Shown in pieces: positions 23,101 to 34,465 of a stretch of 64,000 nt of DNA. This stretch comes from Limonium bicolor. Taxonomy: Eukaryota; Streptophyta; Magnoliopsida; Caryophyllales; Plumbaginaceae. The notes under the pieces are model-generated. The model searched no databases, was not told the origin of the DNA, and saw only the letters and a program-made list of their open reading frames with translations. Numbering within the stretch: position 1 is the first letter of the stretch; the number at the start of each line of letters is the position of its first letter. The stretch spans positions 148,420,982 to 148,484,981 of the forward strand of contig CM041781.1 in assembly GCA_023374045.1 (NCBI GenBank), written 5' to 3'. Position numbers and translations under genes: made by a program.

Positions 23101-25916
23101 ATGTATAGGTTTACACATTCCCTTTGAATTTATTTAGATCACTGTGTATAGGGTTCCCCACTCCCTATTTTTATTTGCGAATGATCGAGCATCAAAATTT
23201 CTATTGAGAAAATCCCACACTTCAAAAACACGTGTTTTCAAAACTGTTTTTTCTAAAAAACTTGATTTCTTTTAGCACATACGAATTGCTTTCCCATCTT
23301 CGGTCATTTCATATTTATTAATCATGCATGAATCACACCATGTGAGAAAAATTGCATAATCACATGTTGCATTCCCAACACATCACACACAAGCATTCAT
23401 CCCATTTTTTTTAAAGCATGCTAACATTCACATTTGTCATATTCTTTTTCTATTATAATGACTGTGTTTGCAGGTGTAGTAACCGCGTTTGCCCACGAGT
23501 GAAAGCGTGACCCCCGAAGCGATAGGCAAGAAATACCAGGGATTCAAGCATCTTCCCATTCGGCATGCCATGTACATAGAGACTAACACCAACAAAAGAG
23601 CATATACCAATAAATCATACATCCAAAAAATCATATACCAAAAAAAATCCCAAATAAAAGAAAAGCATACATCCAAAATCAAAAAAAAAATCATACATCC
23701 AAAAAATCCAAAAAAAGCATACGTTCAAAAATCCCCAAAAAAAAAATGCAGTCAATGTCATATATTATGGGGCCACCATGCAGGAGTTGTCACTCCCTAA
23801 AATTCCAAAACTCAAGGAGCCAAACACCAACCCGACCTCATTGGAGAATTACTTCTTCAACAACAATCACCACAACTCGACCACCTTCAGAGCCAACAAT
23901 GACGGGATGAGCTTCATGAATCGCAAGCTGAATTTGGCTCAAGCGAGACTAGTCATAACTTACCACTCTTGCATTGCATTCAAAACGAAAAAACACAACA
24001 AAAAAAAAACATTCAGTCAAAATCCAAAGTCAACCATCTTCATTCATCACTTTTAGCATTTCACGCATCTTATACGTAGTAATTCCATATTACCACAATA
24101 GATTGCATTGTAGATAGTCGTGTTTGCATACTCTCGTATCGAATGACATCTTTGGGAAAAATCTTGAGAGAATGATTGAACGGAGTGCGTGAACCACTAA
24201 ACTCTCGACCCATCAATGAACACAAGGGTCGAATCAAAATCAGCACCACAAACCAAGTGAGAAGTGTGCAAAGAGCGATATTTTCTCTTGAATTTCGATT
24301 GAGTGTTTTGGACGATCTATTAAGCGATGAGGGAAGGTAGAAAGATCCAACAGAGGTAAGACCACGAGTGACTTGTGCTTTCCTTTAGCACATGGAGAGG
24401 CATGATTCAAAGTGAGATCAATGTCGATAGCAAGATACGAACTATGATTCATGTAAAGATCCGAGAATAGTAAGAAAACAATCATTGACTAACGAAAATG
24501 ACGAGGCACTTAGGAATACAAGTCCCCACAAAACCAAAAAGCTTTGACTGCCCTATACATAACCCCTTAGTGAGCCCCGCTGAGCCTTTCATGAAAAACT
24601 CTTTCTTCAGAAACTCCACAACAGGCCAACCCACGTACATATACTTACTTGCCCTTGCAATAGAGGATCTCAAAGGAGCCGGAGCCATGGTCTCTCCCCA
24701 CCATCTTCACAAAAACAACAAATGAAATGCTTGAAGAAAATGAGTGAGTCAATGCAACTCCAAAGCCAAACACAAAAAAAAAAGAACACCGGAAATGTTC
24801 AAGAAGATCGATGAGTCAATGCAACTCCAGAGCTGAAAGCCAAAATACAAAGCAGAGAACGCTTGAGAAAGTTGATGAGCCAAATGTAGTTTTCAAAAAA
24901 AACAAAATGAGAAGAAAGTTCAAATCGAGCACCAGAAGAGGTAAGAAAGAGGAAATCCAAATCAGAAGGACCCATGATGTCCCATAGAAACCAATAAAAG
25001 GTTATCAAAACCCGCCCAATCATTCCATCCATGGCAAAGGTGAAACACGTCCTCTATTGCACAAAAGCTCCACAATTCCCAAATAAATTCCCAGTCCCAT
25101 GTAACATACATCATACCCTCAGCCCCGTTATAACCCAATAAAAGACCTCTGACTCGTTAGATGATGAGCGTTGACCGAAAGTATCGGATCTGAAACATGA
25201 ATCATAAGTTTCGTACTTGTTATCAACATGTCCCGTCATACCAAAGGGACCGTTAGCGAATGAGTGTGACCTAACTCACAAGGTCTCTAGAGTGCGAGTG
25301 ACTCTTCAACTGAACCACCAAATCATAATCAGCCTACCCCATTGCAGGTGAGGAATTTGTGAGGAACGGAAAGTCCATAACCTCGAAAAGGAATTCTAAG
25401 GAAAATACTGCTCTGAGCATCAAGAGTGTCATCACGACATTTGCACACACGGCCATACTCATGAAAGATTGACCTGTATCCCTCCATGAGAGGAAAGTGA
25501 TTCACGCATTCGTGTTCAATAATCACTCAAGATCGAACTGGAGATGTCTTTATTCGTAAACCTTGTATTAACAGAGAATATGACCGTAACCCTCTCTCCC
25601 AAAACTGCATATGCATTTGGCCTCATGTTTTGCACCCAGTGTTTGCATGCATCATAGGCACTTCATCATTAACATCTGACTGGTAAGACTATGCATAGTC
25701 TCGCTGAAAGTCAACCTCAGTTGTAGTTGTTGAAGCATAACTTCCAATCAAAAGAAGTCAAAACTGGAGCCATCCACTGTCATACGCGAGTCTCATCAAC
25801 ACCACTCCCAAAGCCAAGCTGGAGCCATGCGGGAGCCATCCTCAAAACACTAAGACTATCCCTAGGGCTACACAGGAGCCGATTCATCATCAAAGCCTCG
25901 CCCACAGAGGAGCGAA

Positions 25917-25956
25917 CTACGTATGGTCTGATCTCAATATGGAATTGAGTACGTAG
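25917..25956 (+). other. 40-nt hairpin, internal variant (copy 1)
   Basis: CTACGTA...CTCAAT-ATGGA-ATTGAG-TACGTAG. Compared with the LTR copies the closing pair is T-A in place of C-G, so the stem is kept. The same variant lies at 39409-39448 in internal region 2. The downstream context (GGCAGCCCG...AGGGTGCGACC) is also shared with the LTR copies. Confidence 0.85.
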
Positions 25957-26544
25957 GCAGCCCGTCCAGGGTGCGACCACATCAAAGGCGAAAACTTCCC
26001 TTTTCCCCTCCGTGTCATTAAAGTGAACCAACCAAAGCATCGTCATGCTCATTCAGCACAAGGTCATCCCGGAGCCATCCATGGAAATCCTGGAACGATG
26101 ACAGGAACTTCCAATAAAGTCATGCAATTGTGTTTAGCCATTCACACGTGAAAAACCATTCACCCAGTAAAGTCCACATCAAAACCTCATCAAACCACAA
26201 TAAATCCATCACCGGAGCCATCGAACTACTTCAAAACAACCAAATCCACCAACCGTTTCAAACCCACCAACCACCCCGAGACCATTGGTCACACCGGAGC
26301 CATCAACGCATATCGGAGCCATCAACGCATACCGGAGCCGTCAACGCATGCTGGAGCCATCTCAGATCCTTGAAGCCATGCCGGAGTCACTGGAGCCATC
26401 CCGAAGTTTTGATGTAACTCTAGAGCCATCTGCTCACACACCCACAAACAGGGAGTTCAATTCAATTAATACATTTGTTAACCATCTCACATCGCATATC
26501 ACTTGCATATACCCACATAATTGGTTCACTATCTAATGCATCTT

Positions 26545-28412
26545 CACACCCGCTAGGCAGCTATTGCGCTACTAGTGCGGTCACACTTTCATTTTACACC
26601 CGCCAGGCAGCTATTGCGCTACTGGTGCGGTCGCATTTTATTTTACACCCGCTAGGCAGCTATTGCGCTACTAGTGCGGTCACACTTTCATTTTACACCC
26701 GCCAGGCAGCTATTGCGCTACTGGTGCGGTCGCATTTCTATTTTACACCCGCTAGACAGCTATTGCGCTACTAGTGCGGTCGAACTTTTCGTTTTACACC
26801 TGCTAGGCAGCTATTGCGCTACTAGTACGGTCGCCTTTCATTTTACACCCGCTAGACAGCTATTGCGCTACTAGTGCGGTCGAACTTTTCGTTTTACACC
26901 TGCTAGGCAGCTATTGCGCTACTAGTACGGTCGCGTTTCATTTTACACCCGCTAGACAGCTATTGCGCTACTAGTGCGGTCGAATTTTCGTTTTACACCT
27001 GCTAGACAGCTATTGCGCTACTAGTACGGTCGCCCTTCATTTTACACCCGCTAGACAGCTATTGCGCTACTAGTGCGGTCGAACTTTTCGTTTTACACCT
27101 GCTAGGCAGCTATTGCGCTACTAGTACGGTCGCCTTTCATTTTACACCCGCTAGACAGCTATTGCGCTACTAGTGCGGTCGAACTTTTCGTTTTACACCT
27201 GCTAGGCAGCTATTGCGCTACTAGTACGGTCGCCTTTCATTTTACACCCGCTAGACAGCTATTGCGCTACTAGTGCGGTCGAATTTTCGTTTTACACCTG
27301 CTAGACAGCTATTGCGCTACTAGTACGGTCGCCTTCATTTTACACCCGCTAGACAGCTATTGCGCTACTAGTGCGGTCGAACTTTCGTTTTACACCTGCT
27401 AGGAAGCTATTGCGCTACTAGTACGGTCTCCTTTTGTTTTACACCGCTAGACAGCTATTGCGCTACTAGTACGGTCTCACCTTTCATTTTACACCCGCTA
27501 GACAGCTATTGCGCTACTATCGGTCGAACTTTCGTTTTACACCTGCTAGGCAGCTATTGCGCTACTAGTACGGTCGCCTTTCATTTTACACCCGCTAGAC
27601 AGCTATTGCGCTACTAGTGCGGTCGAATTTTTCGTTTTACACCTGCTAGACAGCTATTGCGCTACTAGTACGGTCGCCCTTCATTTTACACCCGCTAGAC
27701 AGCTATTGCGCTACTAGTGCGGTCGAACTTTTCGTTTTACACCTGCTAGGAAGCTATTGCGCTACTAGTACGGTCTCCTTTTGTTTTACACCTGCTAGAC
27801 AGCTATTGCGCTACTAGTACGGTCTCACCTTTCATTTTACACCCGCTAGACAGCTATTGCGCTACTAGTGCGGTCGAACTTTTCGTTTTACACCTGCTAG
27901 GCAGCTATTGCGCTACTAGTACGGTCACCTTTTATTTTACACCTGCTTGACAGCTATTGCGCTACTAATACGGTCGCCTTTCGTTTTACACCTACTAGAC
28001 AGCTATTGCGCTACTAGTACGGTCGCCTTTCATTTTACACCCGCTAGGCAGCTATTACGCTACTAGTGTGGTCCCGTCATTTTTCCTCCACTAGGCAGCT
28101 ATTACGCTACTAGTGCGAGATCGTTCACTTCATAACCCGCTAGGCAGCTATTACGCTACTAGTGCGGTCCTGCCTTTTTTCCTCCACTAGGCAGCTATTA
28201 CGCTACTAGTGCGAGATCGTTAACTTCATAACCAGCTAGGCAGCTATTACGCTACTAGTGCGGTCGCATCTTCATTTTACACCCGCTAGGCAGCTATTAC
28301 GCTACTAGTGCGGTCCCGCCGTTTTTCCTTCACTAGGCAGCTATTACGCTACTAGTGCAAGATCGTTTCACACCCACCTGCTAGGAAGCTATTACGCTAC
28401 TAGTACGGTGCA
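26545..28412 (+). repeat. 51-bp minisatellite, about 36 units, alternating types
   Basis: Core GCTAGACAGCTATTGCGCTA then CTAGTGCGGTC. Over 26740-27950 two unit types alternate: one with ACCCGCTAGACAG, ACTAGTGCGGTCGAAC and TTTTCGTTTTAC, the other with ACCTGCTAGGCAG, ACTAGTACGGTCGCC and TTTCATTTTAC, giving a dimer of about 102 bp. From 28040 the units change (GCTATTACGCTAC, GCGAGATCGTT). The array repeats in copy 2 (40038-41897). Confidence 0.92.
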
Positions 28413-28422
28413 CAATGAAAAG

Positions 28423-29035
28423 TATTATAGGCTCGTCATAAGTCCTATAGCTAGATATCAAGAGGTCTAGTTGAGGCACTCCTAAGTCCTCGTACTTTCA
28501 ATCGCATTCTAGGCCCGTCATAAGCCCTAGGACTGGATATCAAGAGGTCCAGTTTAGGCACTCCTAAGCCCTCGTGCACCTTAAATCAAATTGGGTTGTT
28601 GGTATTATAGGCTCGTCATAAGTCCTATAGCTAGATATCAAGAGGTCTAGTTGAGGCACTCCTAAGTCCTCGTACTTTCAATCGCATTCTAGGCCCGTCA
28701 TAAGCCCTAGGACTGGATATCAAGAGGTCCAGTTGAGGCACTCCTAAGCCCTCGTGCACCTTAAATCAAATCGGGTTGTTGGTATTATAGGCTCGTCATA
28801 AGTCCTATAGCTAGATATCAAGAGGTCTAGTTGAGGCACTCCTAAGCCCTCGTACTTTCACTCGTATTCTAGGCCCGTCATAAGCCCTAGGACTGGATGT
28901 CAAGAGGTCCAGTTGAGGCACTCCTAAGCCCTCGTGCATCCCAAACCAATCTATTGTTAGCATTCTAGGCTCATCCTAAGTCCTAGGGCTGGATATCAAG
29001 AGGTCCAGTTGAGGCTCGTAATAAGTCCTCGTGCA
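28423..29035 (+). repeat. 180-bp tandem array of 90-bp half units
   Basis: Units start at 28423, 28603 and 28783 (exact 180-bp steps), with a last half unit from about 28961. Each unit has two related 90-bp halves that differ at paired positions of small inverted repeats. Copy 2 lies at 41907-42522. Confidence 0.92.
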
Positions 29036-29139
29036 TTCAGCTATTATATCATTTCCCATCGCATTCATATATTATCTTCCTCACGGTCACATCCCAATGC
29101 ACCACAATACCATAGTGAGAATTTTTGGCGCCCACTCAA

Positions 29140-29190
29140 CCTTGATCCAATTCTGCAAGGGTTTGCAAAATTGAATCAAGGGGAGCCATT
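29140..29190 (+). promoter_or_regulatory. PPT hairpin and polypurine tract before LTR B
   Basis: 42-nt hairpin at 29140-29181: 19 stem positions, 17 paired, two C/A mismatches, loop GGGT. Its last bases run into AAGGGGAGCCATT, which ends one base before the LTR B start TGTAGACACC at 29191. An identical structure is at 42623-42664. Confidence 0.85.
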
Positions 29191-32100
29191 TGTAGACACC
29201 AAAAATTCTCACCCCATAAAAACAAAATTCAAAAAAAATAAAATAAGATGATCATCGTCTTCCTTTTCCGAACCCTATCTATGTGCATACCAAAACGAAA
29301 CCATCTTTTTATGAAAAAATTCTCAAAATTTTCGCAACCCAATCTCAAGTGTGTGGCCCAATTCAGGAGACCCGTTCCAGCTTCTTCGTTTGTCCACGTT
29401 TTACTCAGCCCAAAACAACACTCAAAAACCCTAGCCTAACAAGACAGCTGGAGGATCTCTTCAATATCGATCGAGGATCTTCCCCTTTCCTCCTAGAGAT
29501 GACTCGCCTCCCTCATCCCCTTCTTTCAGGGAGCCGATCTTGTAAAACCTGAAGGGAAATGGAGAACGATTTCGGTCTTCTTCAAACCCAGTCGCACCAA
29601 CCCCCATATCTTTCCCTGTCCATCGTTCTGCTCCAACAAGAGAGAAACAGAAAGCTCAAACGGTGGCTATGGCCTTCCCCTTTCTCTGCTTTCTTTGAGA
29701 AAAACCCACTCCTCCCGAGATGAAGACAAAGAATCTTAACCTTCTGGCATTGTTAATCCATCGTTCTTTATTTGCCAGTCAGCCTCGATCTCTCCTCTCG
29801 ACCTCAACCCTAGTCACAGTGGCTAGTGCCCATTTACCATACTCCACCCCTCCCTCTGAGTAGTTTTCCTCCGCCATCTCTTGCGAGAGGGACTTTGGGT
29901 GGAAAAATGCTCTGGTGCGGGGCAAATCACTTATCGATCCTTGGTGAATCTCACCCTCGGTGGTGGTATTTTCAATTTGAAACTCAGTTGAAATCCTTCG
30001 GGATTGCTCTAATTTGGAGCTCGCAGATTCTACATTCAGTATGCTTGGATTATTACGGTGGGATCTCATCGTAATACCTATGGCGGTTTTTCTTCCGGCC
30101 TTTCCCGCAGTTGGGAGTTTGTCCGTGTTCATGTCCTTTTCGGATTCAATCATCGGTGGGTTAGTGCCAGGTTGTTTTCTTCCTGCTTTCGTTTATTATT
30201 ATTTTTTCGTTCTCTGATTAAGAAGCTCTCTCGCTATTTCGGTCGAGTTTACCTTGCTGTTGTGGTAATTTATTCTATATCGACATATCTGCCCTCACTT
30301 TGTTTTGTCTGGTAAGTTTGATCCCTTGGTTTTGCTTGACCTTAAATCTGACTCCAACTGTAGTATTTTACCTTCGGTTATGATTGGCTTGGCCTATGTG
30401 CATATACGGTTTCGATGGTATAATGTTGTCGCCAACTTGCTGTGCAATCGCTTTTCTTTTGAGGCATTCTGGTTTTGAGATTCAATTTCCAGAGACTAGT
30501 TGCTTAGATTTGTCTTTGGCTTTACCACCATGGTTTATCTGGGTTCTACTTTCAATACTGCGCCCTGGGTTACTTATTCCGTTCAGATTCGTCGCCTCCT
30601 ACTCAGTTCTTGCTCTCGTGCATTTTCTTTTGGGTTTGGTTATTGATTGAACTAGAATTCTTGCCCAGTTTCATCGCTTATTACATTTCAAATTTGTGTT
30701 GGATTATCGGAAGTTTAATTTGGTCGCTCCTCTTCCTTTAGCACCTGGTTGCTACTTTTGGCTGCTCGATCCAAATCCAGCCAGACCACTCACTGTTCTT
30801 GAACGTTCCATCTTGGTTTAATGTTCGATTTGGCTCTGGTGTACTACTTAATGTCCATCCTCCGCCCCGTTTGTCTTTATGTTTTACTGAGGTACACGCA
30901 CAGTGAATCGGACATGATTTGAGGTCTGCAACCGTGGGCTGTTTGAAATTGATCTTGAACTGTGAAAGCTAATTATGTTGTTCATGACGGGTCCTTGTGG
31001 GTTTGGAAATTAGTATAAAACTAGCATACAAACTTGCCCCTTTTGTGCACTGATGTCAGTTTGGGAATTACTTTGCTTCTGGATATGCATTTGCTCCTAT
31101 GCTTATCGATGTGGTTTGGAGTTGAATCTGATTCAAAGCATTTGTTTATTACTGTTGGCTATCCCGCTTAACCCGCTCACTACTTTACTTTATGCCATGA
31201 TCGAGGTACATACAAAATTGATGGAACTTGGGCTGGACTTGCTTTGCTTGGAAATGACTTTGGGCCAGACAATTTGATCATGGGGATATACTTCGGATTT
31301 GATTGAGGAACTGTAAACTGCTAAGACTAGGAAAGCAGCATTTTGGCTCGGACTACTTGGGTAATTCCACAGTCTTCGGAAAACGGTTGGTGTATCTCTT
31401 CGGATCCCCTTCAGCTCGAGTGAGGCGGCGTCGATGCGACCCCCCATAGCAGCTCTTTTAATTCAGCACTTTAATTCAACATTTTAATTCAGCTCTTGTA
31501 ATTTGTCTATTAGTTGTGCTACCTAGTATAGTCTTGGATTTCATAATTTTCTGTATTTGTCCGCTTGATCATTTTTACCCTTTTTATCTTTCATACATAT
31601 TTTTGAATGCTTGTTTATACATGTCCGATTCTATTATACATTGGATGTTTTATTTGTCAGTTTTGTCCTATAAATTGATAGGTTGGCTTAGCACAGGTGA
31701 CCATAGAATAGCCTTTAGGTTTGCCTGCTTATTTCTGGACGCTTCGAGTCCAGTTTAGAAAAGCTTCTAGGTTCAGGGATGTTCCTCACTCAAACGGGCC
31801 GTAGAGCCTGGTCGGTGGGGAACGCCTTTCCCTCATAAAATTTTCCAAACAATCCATAATTGTCAGAATAAAAGTTACAATCAATCAATCATCCAATTCT
31901 AAATCAATTCAAAGATCCAATGAGTCAAATTCCACTTCAAAATCAATCTCTCTCATCAAACACTCTTTCAAAACAATCTCTCTCATGCTCATCAAACGCA
32001 CTTCAAAATCAATCTCTCACACTCTCTCATCAAACACACTACAAAATCAATCCAATCTTTCTCATACTCTCTCATACAACACACTCCAAAAATCAATCTC

Positions 32101-34465
32101 TCTCATACTCATTCATCATACACTCTTCAAAATCAATCTCTTTCATACTCTCCCATCGAACACCCTTCGAATCCAATCTTTCTCATACTCTCTCATACAA
32201 CACACTCCAAAAATCAATCCCTCTCATACTCATTCATCATACACTCTTCAAAATCAATCTCTTTCATACTCTCCCATCGAACACCCTTCGAATCCAATTT
32301 TTCTCATGCTCCAACAACAACACATTTCAAAAGCAATCCTTATCACACTCACTCATCAAACACTCTTTCAAAACAATCATTCTCACACTTACTCATCAAA
32401 CATTCTTCATACACAATTCAAAACTCATTCCAATTCATTGTCAATACCAACTTCAAATCATCCAGCTGAGGCCCAGTTTGAAGTCTAACTCGGCCCAATT
32501 TTCAAATCTTAAATCGGACCCTAATCACAAGGCCCATTCTTGCCTAAATCTCTATCCCATGTCTGGTCCAAAAATCAAGCCCAAACCAAGGCCCAATCCG
32601 GCCCATTTTACAAAGCCCAAATCTGGCCCATTTTTCAAAACCAAATTCGGCCATTCTTCAAGGCCCAATCAGACTCATTTTCTAAAGCCCAATGCAATTC
32701 AATCCAATTTATTTCAATTCAAACCTGATTCAATTCGAACCCAATTCAATTCAATTCAACCCATATCATTTCAATTCAAACCCGATTCATTTCAATTCAA
32801 GCCCAATTCAATTCAATTCTTAATTCAATTAGATTCAATCTCAATTTCAATCCAATTCATTTCAAAATTCTTTTCATTCCCAATTCAATTCAACTTCATT
32901 TCAATCCCAAATAATTCCAAACATCATAAATCTCAAACTCCTTGAAATCCCAAACTCCTTAGAACTCAAGCATCTCAAACCTTCGAACGTCTCAGCAGCT
33001 CAACAGACTCGAAGGTCTCAACAGCTCAACGGATTTAAAAGTCTCAGCAGTTCAATAGACTCATCAAATTCAAACACCTTGAAAACCCTCAGCTCCTCAA
33101 AAAGCCGAACCTCTTGAAATTTGATAATCCTTTCAAGCCTCAAACGTCTCACAGACACAAGCGTCTCACAGACATCTTTTTTGTAAGATTTCAAATATCT
33201 CACAGAGTCAAGCACTTCAAAACTCCAAAACAAACCCGACAATCCATCAAACCCCCACAAAATGACCACAATACCTCTTTGACCCTCCAAAGACCCAAGT
33301 TGACAAAACCCTCCTAAAACTCCCAAAAGCCCAATATCTGAACTACGTAAGGTCTGATCTCAACAGGGAGTTGAGTACGTAGGCAACCCACACAGGGTGC
33401 GACCCCACATCGAACACAATGCCTTTTTTCACTCAACCACCTCACCTCCAAACAACCCTGTATCGTCTCACAGACCCGAGTGTCTCACAGACTTTGTTAT
33501 CCCAATGATTCGAATGTCTCATAGACCCGAACATCTCACAGACCCGAGCGTCTCACAGATTCGAGCGTCTCACAGACTTCGACATCTCAAGGTTTCAAAC
33601 GTCTCATAGACCCAAGCGTCTCACAGACTACCCCCTCAAACCTGAAACTTCAAACATCTCCAAAAAAACCTGAACTACGTAAGGTCTGATCTCAACAGGG
33701 AGTTGAGTACGTAGGCAGCCCACATAGGGTGCGACCCCATTCCAATCCAAAAAACCTCTTTCCCAACTCCAAGGTGATATTCATGTCTTTCAAACATTCA
33801 AATCCCTCTGACTCCCACAAACTCCCGACTTCTTCAACTCTCAAAATCAGACTCCTAATCTTTCATTCTATACTCATTCAAATTCATCAATTCTTCTTCT
33901 TGGCGCTGGCTTGGCAGAAAAGCTCGCCTCATCCACTCTCTTTCTCTCCTCCTGTCCTAATCCTATCCTTTGGCTTTAACTGAATCTCTCTAATAAGGTT
34001 TTGAAAGAAGGCAATCCCGACAATTGGAGACCGAGGTTTCCTCGGGCACCAATCCGAAGTCGTGGTCGTTGCCACTTCTGAGGGGTGTAACCCAGTGCGA
34101 ACCCAACACAGAATCCCTGACATGACCAGATAAGTCCTATCCATAGGCAACAATCTCAGAGTCAACTAACGGTTCTAAGAACCCTTCTCATCCCTTCCTA
34201 GTTCCTTAGGTCAAACTAGGTGACGACTCTAGTCAATTTCCGCCCTTAGGGCATAAGTCCGCGTGGAGCCCATCGAGAGCGGGTGTAGTGCTCACTAGCA
34301 TTCCCCTTATGCTTTCTGGGAAAGACGGACGATTTAATAGGTATTTGAGGGATGCCGGATAACGGGTTTTCACCCTCCACAGAATGGCATTTTCTAGGAT
34401 CTCGGCTTTTCGGTCAGATCATATTTATATAGACCCCCCCTCATACCGAAAAATCACCCTCCACA
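29191..34465 (+). repeat. LTR B (5.3 kb)
   Basis: Near copy of LTR C. It starts TGTAGACACC and ends CACCCTCCACA, followed by GAA and the primer-binding site at 34469. 29260-31676 is unlike LTR A and shows no gene I recognise. 31920-32900 is low-complexity CAATTC/TCTCATAC DNA; its long frame is not a gene. Two 40-nt hairpins are at 33343-33382 and 33675-33714. Confidence 0.87.

Larger units (their letters stand above)
20921..29190 (+). other. Internal region 1 (non-coding)
   Basis: Primer-binding-like TGGCGACTCTGCTGGGGA at 20924-20941 follows the LTR by three bases. In order: a leader to about 22100; A/T-rich DNA with two about 110-bp repeats (22311-22530); about 22560-26040 without recognisable genes; a hairpin copy at 25917-25956; short GGAGCCATC repeats (26205-26400); the 51-bp array; the 180-bp array; the PPT hairpin. 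Short ORFs at 23489-23800 and 23778-24056 recur in copy 2 but match no family I know and are rich in K, N and T. No capsid, protease, RT or integrase motif was found. Confidence 0.8.

Noticed and set aside
26545..28412. CRISPR-like look of regular repeats
   Set aside because: Units are contiguous tandem repeats without unique spacers, in plant DNA.
31920..32945. 341-aa open frame in LTR B, and similar frames in LTR C
   Set aside because: Composition follows CAATTC/TCTCATAC low-complexity DNA; no domain, and the copy in LTR C is broken.
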